35,868 nucleotides of DNA from positions 1 through 35,868 of the forward strand of contig JAKEFB010000167.1 in the NCBI GenBank assembly GCA_022616275.1. The letters are read 5' to 3'. The DNA comes from Chloroflexota bacterium. Its GTDB lineage: Bacteria > Chloroflexota > Anaerolineae > Promineifilales > Promineifilaceae. The notes beneath the pieces were generated by a model, which saw only the letters and a program-made list of their open reading frames with translations, was not told where the DNA came from and ran no database searches. The position numbers and the translations under genes are program-made. Every line of letters starts with the position of its first letter. The first letter of the stretch is position 1. This document shows, in pieces, positions 6,887 to 16,200 of the stretch.

Positions 6887-9343
6887 TTAATCGGTCACGC
6901 CCGCTTCGCGCAGGACGCGCCAGACTTTCTCCGGGGTAATGGGAATGTCAATGTGGCGCACGCCCAGGTGCCAGAGGGCGTCCACGACGGCGTTGGCAAT
7001 GGCCGGCGGCGCACCCACTGTCGGCGACTCGCCCACGCCCTTGGCCCCAATAGGATGGTGCGGCGATGGGGTGATAGTGTGGCCGGTTTCCCAGTGGGGC
7101 GATTCGACGGCCGTAGGCAGCAGGTAATCGGCGAACGTGCCGGTCAGGCATTGGCCGTTTTCGTCGTAGACGATCTCCTCGTACAGCGCCGGGGCCAGAC
7201 CCATCGTCAGGCCACCCTGGACCTGCCCTTCGACTACCAGCGGGTTGATGATGTTGCCACAGTCGTCAATGGCCACAAAGCGACGGACGTGGACCTCGCC
7301 CGTCCCTTTGTCAATGTCCACGACACAGATGTAGCTGCCAAAGGGAAAGGTCAGGTTGGGTGGGTTGTAGTAATCGGTGGCTTCCAGGCCGGCCTCCAGA
7401 TCAGGCGGGTGGTTGGTGTAAGCAGCGAAGGCAATCTCTTGAATCGTCTTAGCCTGTTCCGGTGAGCCTTTGACCTGCCACTTATTGACGTTCCATTCCA
7501 GGTCTTCCTCGCTCACTTCCAGCAGGTGGGCGGCAATTTTGCGGGCCTTGGCCTTGATCTTCCGGGCGGCCATGGACGCGGCCGCCCCGGCCGTCGGCGT
7601 CGAGCGGCTGGCGTAGGTGCCCAGGCCATAGGGCGCGGTGTCAGTATCGCCTTCTTCGACGTCCACGTCGGCCGCCGGCAGCCCCAGCTCCTCGGCGATG
7701 ATCTGGGCGTAGGTCGTTTCGTGTCCCTGCCCTTGCGACTTGGTGCCGAAGCGAGCGATGGCTTTGCCGGTGGGGTGGATGCGGATCTCGGCCGAGTCGA
7801 ACATCTTGATGCCCAGGATGTCGTAATCGCGCGCCGGACCGGCGCCAACTACCTCGGTGAAGCTGGAAATGCCAATGCCCATCAGTTCGCCGCGGGCTCG
7901 CTTCTCGGCCTGCTCCCGGCGCAGCTCGTCGTAACCGATGATGTCCATCGCTTTGCGCAGCGCGGCGTGGTAGTTGCCGCTGTCATACTCCCAGCCGGTG
8001 GGCGACTTGTAGGGGAAGTGATCGTTGAGGATGAAATTCTTCAGGCGGAACTCGGCCGGGTCCTGGCCTAGCTCGTGAGCCATGATGCTGGCCAGCCGCT
8101 CGATCATGTGGACCGCTTCCGTGACCCGGAAGGAGCAGCGATAGGCCACGCCGCCGGGCGGCTTGTTGGTGTAGACGGCGTCGAAGCTGATGTGGGCGGC
8201 CTGCATGTCGTAGGAGCCGGTGCAGATGCTGAACAGGCCGACCGGGAACTTGGACGGGTTGGCGGCGGCGTCGGCGCAGCCGTGATCGGCCAGGCCGGTG
8301 ACCCGCAAGCCAATAATTTTGCCGCTTTCGTCAGCCGCCAGCTCGGCGTCCAGGTGATAGTCGCGGGCAAAGGAGTCGGCCGTCAAATTCTCGCTGCGGT
8401 CCTCAATCCACTTGACCGGCTTGCCAATCAGCAGGCTGGCGACGGCGCAGACGACGTAACCGGGGTAGACCGGGACCTTGCCGCCAAAGCCGCCGCCGAT
8501 GTCCGGCGAAATGACCTGGATCTTCTGCTCCGGCAGCCCGCTGACCAGGGCAAAGACGGTGCGGATGGCGTGGGGGGCCTGGGTGGTCATGTAAAGCTGC
8601 ATTTTGCCGGTGGCCGGGTTGTAATTAGCGACCATGCCGCACGTTTCAATGGAAGCGACGTGGATGCGCGGCAGGTAGACGTGCTGCTTGACGACGTGGG
8701 CGGCCGTGGCAAAGAGCCGATCCGTCGCCTCTTTGTCGCCCGCCTCCCAGTGCCAGATGCGGTTGGTCTTCAGCTCCTTGTCGTCCCGGACGATGACGGC
8801 GTCTTCCAGCGCCTTATACGGGTCCACGACCGGATCCAGCGGCTCATACTCGACGATGACTTTCTCGATGGCGTCGGCGGCAGTGTAGCGGTCAGTGGCA
8901 ATGACGCAGGCCACTTCCTGGGAATAGTAGACGACCTTTTCCGTGGGCAGCACCATCTGCGTGTCGGACATCAAGGTCGGCATCCAGTGGAGGTTGTGAG
9001 CAGCTAAATCTTTGCCGGTAATGACGGCCAGGACGCCGTCCATGGCCAGGGCGGCGCTGGCGTCAATGTTGACGATTCTGGCGTGGGCGTAGGGGCTGCG
9101 GACGATGTCCATGTAGAGCATACCTGGCAGCTTGAAATCGTCAATGTAGCGCCCTTTGCCCTGAATGAAACGGGGGTCCTCTTTGCGCTTCAGGCGGTGG
9201 CCCATGCCGCTAATCTCCGGCGGAGTGGTTACCCGCACTTCTTCGCTGGTGGCGACGACGGCCGACGAGCCTTCGGGCGCGGCGTGCTTGCTTTCAAAGC
9301 GATTGGCTACATGCTTGGGTTTGTTCGGGTCGTGGACTGTCAT
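6887..9343 (-). CDS. coxL: Aerobic carbon monoxide dehydrogenase, large (molybdenum) subunit, form I
   Basis: CoxL binds the Mo-Cu active site with molybdopterin cytosine dinucleotide and oxidises CO to CO2. The 818-residue protein has the xanthine-dehydrogenase molybdenum fold ([19 protein letters not shown] near 48-66; GGGFGGK around 283-289). The active-site loop is AYRCSFR at 400-406, the diagnostic motif of form I (true CO-oxidising) enzymes; C403 would carry the copper. The catalytic glutamate is in GVGES (E772). The start has AGGAGG 7 nt upstream and overlaps the coxS stop by 4 nt (ATGA). Order M-S-L on one transcript is typical of form I operons. Confidence 0.96.
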   Translation of the reverse strand: MTVHDPNKPKHVANRFESKHAAPEGSSAVVATSEEVRVTTPPEISGMGHRLKRKEDPRFIQGKGRYIDDFKLPGMLYMDIVRSPYAHARIVNIDASAALAMDGVLAVITGKDLAAHNLHWMPTLMSDTQMVLPTEKVVYYSQEVACVIATDRYTAADAIEKVIVEYEPLDPVVDPYKALEDAVIVRDDKELKTNRIWHWEAGDKEATDRLFATAAHVVKQHVYLPRIHVASIETCGMVANYNPATGKMQLYMTTQAPHAIRTVFALVSGLPEQKIQVISPDIGGGFGGKVPVYPGYVVCAVASLLIGKPVKWIEDRSENLTADSFARDYHLDAELAADESGKIIGLRVTGLADHGCADAAANPSKFPVGLFSICTGSYDMQAAHISFDAVYTNKPPGGVAYRCSFRVTEAVHMIERLASIMAHELGQDPAEFRLKNFILNDHFPYKSPTGWEYDSGNYHAALRKAMDIIGYDELRREQAEKRARGELMGIGISSFTEVVGAGPARDYDILGIKMFDSAEIRIHPTGKAIARFGTKSQGQGHETTYAQIIAEELGLPAADVDVEEGDTDTAPYGLGTYASRSTPTAGAAASMAARKIKAKARKIAAHLLEVSEEDLEWNVNKWQVKGSPEQAKTIQEIAFAAYTNHPPDLEAGLEATDYYNPPNLTFPFGSYICVVDIDKGTGEVHVRRFVAIDDCGNIINPLVVEGQVQGGLTMGLAPALYEEIVYDENGQCLTGTFADYLLPTAVESPHWETGHTITPSPHHPIGAKGVGESPTVGAPPAIANAVVDALWHLGVRHIDIPITPEKVWRVLREAGVTD

Positions 9344-9834
9344 GCCGGGACCTCCTCCTGGGCCGCGTTGAGTTTGGCGGCCGCATATTGAATAGCCTCA
9401 ACGATCTTATTGTAGCCGGTGCAGCGGCACAAATTGCCGGAAATAGCCTGGCGGATCTCTTCTTCGCTGGGGTTAGCGTTCCTGGCCAGCAAATATTTGG
9501 CGCTCATAATCATGCCGGGGGTGCAGAAGCCGCACTGCAGGCCGTGCTTTTCCCAGAAGCCTTCTTGCAGCGGGTGCAACTGGCCGTTCTGGGCGACGCC
9601 TTCAATGGTCTCAATGGCAGCGCCGTTGGCCTGGACGGCGAAAACGGTGCAGCTTTTGACGGCCCGGCCGTTCAACAACACTATGCAGGCGCCGCAGCTC
9701 GTCGTATCACAGCCGATGTGCGTGCCGGTCAACTCCAACGCCTCACGGATAAAATGGACCAACAGCAACCGGGCGGCTACCTCGCGGCTGTAGCTTTGCC
9801 CGTTCACAGTCAGGGTAATAGTATGTTTGCTCAT
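9340..9834 (-). CDS. coxS: Carbon monoxide dehydrogenase, small (iron-sulfur) subunit
   Basis: CoxS passes electrons from the molybdenum site to the FAD subunit through two [2Fe-2S] clusters. All eight ligands are visible: C42, C47, C50 and C62 of the plant-type cluster ([10 protein letters not shown]...SC) and C101, C104, C136 and C138 of the second one (QCGFC...NLCRC). At 164 residues it has the normal family length. A strong GAGGAGG ribosome site precedes the ATG. Its start overlaps the coxM stop (ATGA, 9831-9834) and its stop overlaps the coxL start, so the three subunits are translationally coupled. Confidence 0.96.
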   Translation of the reverse strand: MSKHTITLTVNGQSYSREVAARLLLVHFIREALELTGTHIGCDTTSCGACIVLLNGRAVKSCTVFAVQANGAAIETIEGVAQNGQLHPLQEGFWEKHGLQCGFCTPGMIMSAKYLLARNANPSEEEIRQAISGNLCRCTGYNKIVEAIQYAAAKLNAAQEEVPA

Positions 9835-10706
9835 GCTCTTCCTCCTCTGGCCCGCTCCACGGCCTGACGAATAGCCTGCTTGGTCAAGACCCGCGTCAGG
9901 TCCCGCTTATAGGCGGCGGAACCGCGCAAATCCGGCGACGGATCGCACTCGGCCGCGGCTGCCTGTCCGGCCGCTTCGAGCACTTCCTCGGTGATCGCCC
10001 GGCCGATCAGGGCCTGCTCGGCATTTCGGGCGCGCATCGGGGTGGGGTTGACGTTGGTCAGGGCAATGCGCGCCGCCGTGCAGGTATCGCCGCTCATCGT
10101 TAACTGTACAGCCACGGCCGAAACGGCATAGTCCCCGACTTTGCGTTCCATTTTGAGATACACACCGCCGCTGTTGGGACCGGGGGCGGGAATGCGGATC
10201 TCGGTCAGAATCTCGTCGTGGGCCAAAGCGTTCTCAAACAGGCCGACGAAGAAATTGTCAATGGGGATAGCCCGTGGGCCCTTGGGGCCAAGGGCCATTA
10301 CTTCGGCGTTGTAAGCCAACATCACCGCCGGGTGGTCGTTGGCCGGGTCGGCGTGGGCAAGGTTGCCACCGACCGTGGCCCGGTTGCGGACGATGGGGTC
10401 GGCAATGACCCGGGAGGCGTCGGCCAACAGGGCGTACCGGCTTCGCACCAGGCTTGACTCCTCCAGCTCTGCCTCGCGGGTCATGGCGCCAATGGCCAGG
10501 CGGCCGTTGTCCTCGCGAATGTAGGCCAGCCCGTCTACGCGGTTCAGATCAATCAAGACCATTGGCTGGGCCAGGCGAAAGCGCATGGCGGGAATGAGAC
10601 TTTGGCCCCCGGCCAGGAGCTTGGCGTCGTCCCCATGTTCCCGCAGCAGGGCCACTGCTTCGGCCAGGGTGCCGGGCGCATAGTAATCAAATTCACCTGG
10701 AATCAT
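9831..10706 (-). CDS. coxM: Carbon monoxide dehydrogenase, medium (FAD) subunit
   Basis: CoxM is the flavoprotein subunit that delivers electrons to the respiratory chain. The 291-residue product begins [14 protein letters not shown] and contains both FAD-pyrophosphate motifs at the positions known for this family: AGGQS at 32-36 and TVGGN at 111-115. The ATG at 10706 is chosen because AAGGAGG stands 5 nt upstream; the longer frame from 10745 would run back through a palindromic site. The gene is first in the M-S-L trio and follows coxE by about 160 nt. Confidence 0.95.
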   Translation of the reverse strand: MIPGEFDYYAPGTLAEAVALLREHGDDAKLLAGGQSLIPAMRFRLAQPMVLIDLNRVDGLAYIREDNGRLAIGAMTREAELEESSLVRSRYALLADASRVIADPIVRNRATVGGNLAHADPANDHPAVMLAYNAEVMALGPKGPRAIPIDNFFVGLFENALAHDEILTEIRIPAPGPNSGGVYLKMERKVGDYAVSAVAVQLTMSGDTCTAARIALTNVNPTPMRARNAEQALIGRAITEEVLEAAGQAAAAECDPSPDLRGSAAYKRDLTRVLTKQAIRQAVERARGGRA

Positions 10707-10731
10707 ACGTACCTCCTTCTCGCGGAATGTA

Positions 10732-10753
10732 GAACGGTTTTGCAAAATCGTTC
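10732..10753. promoter_or_regulatory. 22-bp near-perfect palindrome upstream of coxM, possible operator
   Basis: The site reads GAACGGTTTTG on one half and CAAAATCGTTC on the other. It is symmetric at 20 of 22 positions; the single mismatched pair is the fifth base of each AACGR half. It lies 25 nt before the coxM start codon, upstream of the ribosome site, where a transcription factor could control the structural genes separately from coxDE. It has little GC and no T-run, so a terminator is less likely. No clear -35/-10 pair was found next to it. Confidence 0.4.
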
Positions 10754-10826
10754 GACAGCTATTTCAGGAAACCACTCTATTGTCCGGCTATTTTCATAGG
10801 CTTTTGCTCCTTTTACTTTTCAGGCG

Positions 10827-10888
10827 AACTTCCCGGAGGTTTGGGCAATCGGCCGCGGTGATTTCATCGCTTAGACCTCCGGGAGGTC
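10827..10888. repeat. Paired-palindrome element, copy 3, at the coxE/coxM junction
   Basis: Arms AACTTCCCGGAGGTT (10827-10841) and GACCTCCGGGAGGTC (10874-10888) flank a 32-nt spacer containing GGCCGC and ATCGCTTAG. The second arm lies inside the coxE reading frame, so the last residues of CoxE (TSRRSKR) are encoded by the repeat. Confidence 0.75.
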
Positions 10889-12048
10889 GAGGTAGGGCCA
10901 GATTGCCTTAAAGAGGCCAGGCGCCTGGCGATGGCGGTCAGGCTTTGCAAATTGTGGATCGGTAGGAAGTCGTCCACGTAGGGCAGGGCGGCGGACATGC
11001 CTTCGACCAACGGCCGGTAAGTAGTTTTGCCCAGCAATGGGTTGAGCCAGATAAGCCGGTGGCAGCGGCGCTGCAAATAGGCCATTTCCTGCTTGAGGCC
11101 GCTCACGTCGCCGCGTTCCCAACCGTCGCTGACGAGGAGGACGATGGCGCCACGCCGCAGCACGCGGCGGCTCCAGCGGCGGTTAAAAGTACGGAGGCTA
11201 TCGCCGATGCGCGTGCCGCCGGCCCAGTCTACAACCTCGCCGGCCGCTTCGTCTATGGCCCGGTCAATGTTTTTCAATTTGAGCTGGGGGGTGATCCGAG
11301 TCAGGCGTGTCCCGAAAACGAAGCATTCGACTTCTTTGAAACTGTGGCTGACGCTGTAGAAGAACTGGAGCATGAGGCGGGCGTACTTTTCCATCGAGCC
11401 GCTGACGTCGGCCAGGAGGACCAGCGGCCGCTGCTTGACTTTCCGGTTTTGCCAGGCCAGTTGTAAGGGAACGCCGCCGTACTGGGCGGCGGTACGCATG
11501 ACCCGGCGCAGGTGTAACAGGTGGCCGCGCCGGTCGGCTACCCGGCGGCGGGTGACGCGCCGGCTCACCTCCCATTGCATTTCCTGAATGAGGCGCTTGA
11601 CCGTTTCCAGCTCTTCTGGCGTCATGTCGGCGAATGCTTTGTGCTGCAAGAGTTCGGCCGGGCTATAGGTTTCTGACCGGTCGGTAACGTCTCGTTCCTG
11701 GTCCTGTTGGCCGGCTTTTTGGGCCATGAGTGTTATGGGGGTGAGTGGCGGGCGCTGCTTTTGCTGGCGGGGGGCGATGGGCATTGGCTGTGGCCGGGGT
11801 GTTGGACCGGCGCCGGCCGCTTGCCAGAAACGGTTAAAAATGACGGTAAATAACTGTAAGTGCTCCTGCCGGGTGACGAGAAAGCTGCGGGCGGCATGGT
11901 AAACCTGGTCCTGGCTGCCAACGTCAATGAGCGTCAGGGCCCGGGCAAAATCCAGGCTTTGCTCTGGCGAGACCGGCAGGCCAGCCTGGCGCAGCAGACG
12001 GGGAAACAGCAGGATATTTTCCAGGAAGTAGCCCGATTCAGTGGTCAT
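10864..12048 (-). CDS. coxE: CoxE-like von Willebrand factor A domain protein
   Basis: CoxE proteins work with the AAA ATPase CoxD in assembling the [CuSMoO2] active site of CO dehydrogenase. This 394-residue protein has a variable N-terminal half with a Pro/Gln-rich linker (about 80-130), a basic region, and a C-terminal VWA domain. The MIDAS motif DVSGSM starts at D214, with GGTRIGDS (about 274-281) and a VSDGWERGD segment (about 303-311) supplying the remaining metal positions. No good ribosome site is seen before the ATG at 12048; a repeat element fills the gap to coxD. The C-terminus is encoded by another repeat copy. Confidence 0.88.
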   Translation of the reverse strand: MTTESGYFLENILLFPRLLRQAGLPVSPEQSLDFARALTLIDVGSQDQVYHAARSFLVTRQEHLQLFTVIFNRFWQAAGAGPTPRPQPMPIAPRQQKQRPPLTPITLMAQKAGQQDQERDVTDRSETYSPAELLQHKAFADMTPEELETVKRLIQEMQWEVSRRVTRRRVADRRGHLLHLRRVMRTAAQYGGVPLQLAWQNRKVKQRPLVLLADVSGSMEKYARLMLQFFYSVSHSFKEVECFVFGTRLTRITPQLKLKNIDRAIDEAAGEVVDWAGGTRIGDSLRTFNRRWSRRVLRRGAIVLLVSDGWERGDVSGLKQEMAYLQRRCHRLIWLNPLLGKTTYRPLVEGMSAALPYVDDFLPIHNLQSLTAIARRLASLRQSGPTSTSRRSKR

Positions 12049-12060
12049 AGGCGTGTCAAC

Positions 12061-12117
12061 AACTTTCCGGAGGCGGCTATATCAAACCGCCGCCCTTGGA
12101 GGAGCGTCCGGGAGGTT
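12061..12117. repeat. Paired-palindrome element, copy 4 (degenerate), between coxD and coxE
   Basis: Arm AACTTTCCGGAGGCGG begins at 12061 and the opposite arm CGTCCGGGAGGTT ends at 12117. They match the family only partly. The interior keeps an internal hairpin, GGCGG (12072-12076) with CCGCC (12087-12091). The right arm touches the coxD stop codon. Confidence 0.6.
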
Positions 12118-13006
12118 AAGGATCGGTTGCTATTTCGACCAGCAGTTCGGCAACGGGTTGGCCACGTATTTTGTCTACGTCGTCCTGGTATTTGAGGATG
12201 ATGCCCAGCGTATTGTTGACGACGGCCGCATCGAGACGTTGGGTTTGCAAATGCCCCAACGCTTCGGCCCAGTCAAGCGTTTCGGCCACGCCGGGGAGCT
12301 TGTATAGCTCTTGCCGGCGCACAGCCTGGATAAAAGCGACGACCTGGCTGGCTAATTGCTCGGAGATGCCCGGCGCTTTCAGACGCAAGATCTCGATTTC
12401 TTTTTCACGGGAAGGGTAGTCAATCCAGTGGTAAACGCAGCGCCGCTTGAGGGCGTCGTGGATTTCGCGGGTGCGATTGGAGGTGATGACGACGATCGGT
12501 CTGTGTTTGGCGCGGAGCGTGCCTATTTCGGGGATAGTGATCTGGAAATCCGACAGCAGTTCCAGCAAAAAGCTTTCAAACTCTTCGTCGGCGCGGTCCA
12601 GTTCGTCAATGAGCAGCACAGGCGCCTGGTCGTGACTGGAGGTAATGGCCTGGAGGAGCGGCCGTTTCAACAGGAACGTCTCTGTAAAAATGTCGTCTGT
12701 GACCGGCTCCGAACCGTTGGCGTGTAGGTGGCGGGCCTGAATTTCCAGCAGTTGGCGCGGGTAATTCCACTCGTACACCGCCTGGTTAACATCCAGCCCT
12801 TCGTAACATTGCAGGCGGATAAGCGGCGTCTGGAAAGCGCGGCTGAGAACTTTGGCCACTTCCGTCTTGCCCACACCCGGCTCGCCTTCCAGAAAGATGG
12901 CCTTGCCCATTTTGAGCGCCAGGAAGAGGCTGGTGCTCAGACCAATGTCGGCAATGTAGTGGTGGCCTGCTAACGTTGCCTGGGTTGACTCAACAGAGTC
13001 AAACAT
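12116..13006 (-). CDS. coxD: MoxR-family AAA+ ATPase CoxD
   Basis: CoxD is a MoxR-type AAA+ chaperone needed for loading sulfur and copper into the CO dehydrogenase active site. The 296-residue protein has Walker A GEPGVGKT at 41-48, Walker B LLIDE at 131-135, and a sensor-1 type VVITSNRTRE. The ATG at 13006 is chosen because AGAAGG lies 8 nt upstream; the frame is open for 41 more codons, but that part has no family similarity and overlaps the promoter. It is the first gene of the operon, about 85 nt from the predicted transcription start. In classical cox operons coxDE follow coxMSL; here they precede them. Confidence 0.9.
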   Translation of the reverse strand: MFDSVESTQATLAGHHYIADIGLSTSLFLALKMGKAIFLEGEPGVGKTEVAKVLSRAFQTPLIRLQCYEGLDVNQAVYEWNYPRQLLEIQARHLHANGSEPVTDDIFTETFLLKRPLLQAITSSHDQAPVLLIDELDRADEEFESFLLELLSDFQITIPEIGTLRAKHRPIVVITSNRTREIHDALKRRCVYHWIDYPSREKEIEILRLKAPGISEQLASQVVAFIQAVRRQELYKLPGVAETLDWAEALGHLQTQRLDAAVVNNTLGIILKYQDDVDKIRGQPVAELLVEIATDP

Positions 13007-13097
13007 GAAAACACCTTCTCTGGTAAAGCGCCTGCAAACGCTCGTATGGATCCAGATTTGCCCGATCGGCAAGGTGAAGTCCGCCAGATACAGACAG

Positions 13098-13125
13098 ATT
13101 GTATAGTGCCCTCTACAGTTGTCAA
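13098..13125 (-). promoter_or_regulatory. Sigma70-type promoter of the cox operon
   Basis: On the minus strand TTGACA (13125-13120) and TACAAT (13103-13098) are separated by 16 bp. The predicted start is near 13091, with a leader of about 85 nt before coxD. All genes down to xdhC point the same way, so this is the natural main promoter. A repeat element (copy 5) lies immediately upstream of the -35 box. Confidence 0.65.
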
Positions 13126-13130
13126 TCATT

Positions 13131-13177
13131 CACCTCCCAGAGGTTGGCGATTGGATCGCTTGAACCCCCGGGAGGTT
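13131..13177. repeat. Paired-palindrome element, copy 5, between the cox promoter and the cyclase gene
   Basis: Arms CACCTCCCAGAGGTT (13131-13145) and AACCCCCGGGAGGTT (13163-13177) flank a 17-nt spacer GGCGATTGGATCGCTTG, whose GCGAT-TGG-ATCGC core folds on itself. The spacer shares the CGCTTGAAC end with copy 2 and ATCGCTT with copy 3, so the family has conserved sequence inside as well as in the arms. Confidence 0.75.
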
Positions 13178-13297
13178 GGACAAACCTGGTGGTAGTGGCA
13201 TTATAAAAAGTGTGGTACGATAGAGTGATTACGTTGCCAATTATCCTCCCTGATGCAGGCCGTGCCCTGATTGTTGTATGTAGTAGGTGTTGTTGCC

Positions 13298-16200
13298 GTG
13301 GCCCAGCAGCGTAAACAAGTCACCGTCCTGTTTGTCAATATAGATAGTCTGTCGGCCGCTGCCCAGTCGGTTGGGAGTAGCCTGACCGGCGCGGTGTGGG
13401 AACGCCTGAACAAGGTCATTACCACCTATGGGGGCAAAGCCAACCGGCCAATTAGCGACAATACGATTGCCGTTTTTGGCGCGCCGACGGCCCACGAGGA
13501 CGACCCGGAACGGGCTGTCCGGGCGGCGCTGACCCTGGAGCAGGAGGTTGCTGAATTTAACCGGGATCACCCTCTGCCAGCGCCGCTGCGGCTTCGTGTC
13601 GGGATTAACACCGGGCTGATCCTGTTTGATACGATAGGCCTGGACGGGGGGTTTATGGCCATTGGCGACACGGTCAACGTGGCCAGTTGGCTGCAACACG
13701 CCCGGCCGGAAGCCAGGGTGGTCGTTACCCATAACACTTATCGCCACGTGCGCGGCGTTTTCGACGCCGTGGCGCTGCCGCCGGCGGAGATACCCGGCCG
13801 GCCGGAACCCGTGGAGGTCTACCACGTCACGCGGGAAAAGCCGCGCGCCTTCCACATGGCCAGTTGGGAGGTTGAAGGGGTGGAGACGCGCATGTTCGGC
13901 CGAGACGCCGAGCTAAATGCGTTGCAACAGGCGATGGCCCAGGCGATGGCGGCCTGTGAGGCCACGCTGGTCACCATTGTCGGCGAAACGGGGGTGGGCA
14001 AGTCGCGCTTGCTCGACGAGTTTGACAACTGGGTAGAGTTGCTGTCTGAGCAAGTGCTTTACTTCAAAGGGCACGCCCGGGTGGAAATGCAAAATTTGCC
14101 CTATGGCCTGGTCCGGGACATGTTCGCCTTCCGTTTTCAAATCCAGGATAGTGACAGCGTGGTCGCGGCTCGCCAGAAACTGGAGGAGGGCTTCGTCGGC
14201 TTCCTGGGCGCCCAACAGGGCCAGGAGGCAGCCCATTTTGCCGGCCAGCTTATGGGTTTTGATTTTTCCCAAAGCCCATACCTCATGGGCATCCTGGACG
14301 ACGCCCGCCAGATCCGCAACCGGGCGTTCCAACACATCCGCCGCTTTTTTGCCGCCGTGGCCCAGGAGGACAATGGGGCGTTGTTGTTGTTTGAAGATAT
14401 TCAGTGGGCGGACGGTGATTCGCTGGATTTAATCGAGTATTTGAGCCGGACGCTGTACGACCTGCCGGTGCTGACCGTTTGCACGGCCCGGCCGTCGCTC
14501 TTTGCCTGGCGGCCGTTGTGGGGCGAGCACGCGCCGCGTCACACGCGTCTGGAGCTGCCGTTGCTTTCCGACGAGGCCAGCCGGCAAATGGTGCTGGATG
14601 TTTTGCGGAAAGTGCCGGAGCTGCCGCCTCAATTACCAGATATGATCGTGGAACGAGCGGAAGGCAACCCTTTCTACATTGAAGAGCTGCTCAAGATGCT
14701 CGTTGACGACAACATCATTGTCCCTGGTGAGAAGAGCTGGCAGGTGACCGTAGACCGGCTGGCCGGGGTTCACATCCCGGCTACCTTGACCGGAGTGCTC
14801 CAGGCGGGCCTGGACGGCCTGACGGCGGAGGAGCAGGAGGTGCTGCAGCAGGCGGCCGTGGTCGGGCGCGTTTTTTGGGATGGGGCAGTGGCTTACCTGG
14901 CGGCGGAAAAGCAGGTGAGCGATCTGGTCCACCTGTTGGAAAAAGCGAGGGCCGCACTCGGCATGCTGCGCGAAAAAGGCATTATCATTCGGCGCAAGGA
15001 AACGGCCTTTGCCGGTACGGAAGAGTACCGTTTCAAGCATACCATGCTCCACCAGGTGACCTACGAGGGGACGTTGAAGCGGCTACGGCGGCGTTACCAC
15101 GCCCGCGCCGCCGAGTGGTTGATTGATCAAAGCGGCGAGCGGGCCGGTGAATACGCCGGGCTGATTGGCGAACATTATGAGCAGGCCGGCGATAAGGCCA
15201 GGGCCGCCGAATGGTATGACCGGGCCGGCCGGCAGGCTCAAGACGCCTTTGCTTTCCAGGCGGCTCTGGACTACTACGAAAAGGCCGTGGATTTCCTCCC
15301 GGCCGTTTCAGAGCGGACCCGCCAGTCGCAACTGATTGCCCTGCAGAGCAGGATAGGGGAAGTGTTGCGCCACCAGGCCCGTTACGGCGAGGCGATAGGA
15401 GCATTCCGGGCCATGCTGGCGGCGGCCGAATTCAGCGGCGACCTCCTGGCCCAGGCCAACGCCTGGCATGGTATCTCCCAGATCCAGGAGCACCAGGGCA
15501 ACCACCAGGCCGCCCTGGAAGCGGCGAAACGGCTGGAGCAGATTGTCCGTTCCCTGGAACCGCCCCGGCCGGCCGAATTGGCCAGGGCGTTGTTGCGCAA
15601 GTCGTGGACCCTCTACCGCCTGGGCCAGAACGAGACGGCGATGGGGCTGGCCGAAGAATGCCTGGAGCTGAGCACCCGTCTGAACGAGCGCCACCAGATG
15701 TCGGAAAGCCTGAACATGTTGGGCTCGATCTGCAACGCCCTCGGCCGGTACGCCGAAGCCGACGATTACCGGCTGCGCTCGCTGGCGCTGAACCGCGAGT
15801 TGGGCAACCGCACCCGCGAAGCGACCACTCTGAGCAACATGGGTGAGACAGCCCGGTTGCGAGGTGATTACCGGCGGGCGGTGACCCTCTACGAGGAAGG
15901 GCTGGCCCTGGCTCACGAATTAGGCAACCGCAGCAGCGTCTTCGTCGGCCAGAGCAACCTGGCCGGGGCGCTGGTGGGCCTGGGCGAGTTCCAGGCGGCG
16001 ATTGACAACTTGCAACAAGTGATTGAAGCAGCCAGCAGCGGCTGGTTTGGCCTGTCTGAGGCGCACCGCTTCTTGACTGAAGCCTACCTGGGATTGGGGA
16101 AAACGGCCGAGGCGTTGGCAGCGGCGCAGCAGGCGCTGGCCTTATCCCGGCAGTCTGGTGACAAGGAAGACCGGGGGGGCGCCTGGCTGGCGCTGGGACT

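Noticed and set aside
6887-9343. Form II CoxL-like or nicotinate/xanthine dehydrogenase instead of CO dehydrogenase
   Set aside because: The active-site loop is AYRCSFR, the form I signature, not the AYRGAGR type of form II.
6815-13177. CRISPR-like array, because similar palindromic arms recur
   Set aside because: Copies are kilobases apart, lie in separate junctions and have partly conserved spacers; no cas genes are near.
13182-13221. Promoter for the cyclase gene (TATAAA at 13202 or TACGAT at 13216)
   Set aside because: Neither has a -35 box at normal spacing; TTGGAC at 13176 is 19-20 bp from TTATAA/TATAAA. It may be real, but it is not supported enough to annotate.
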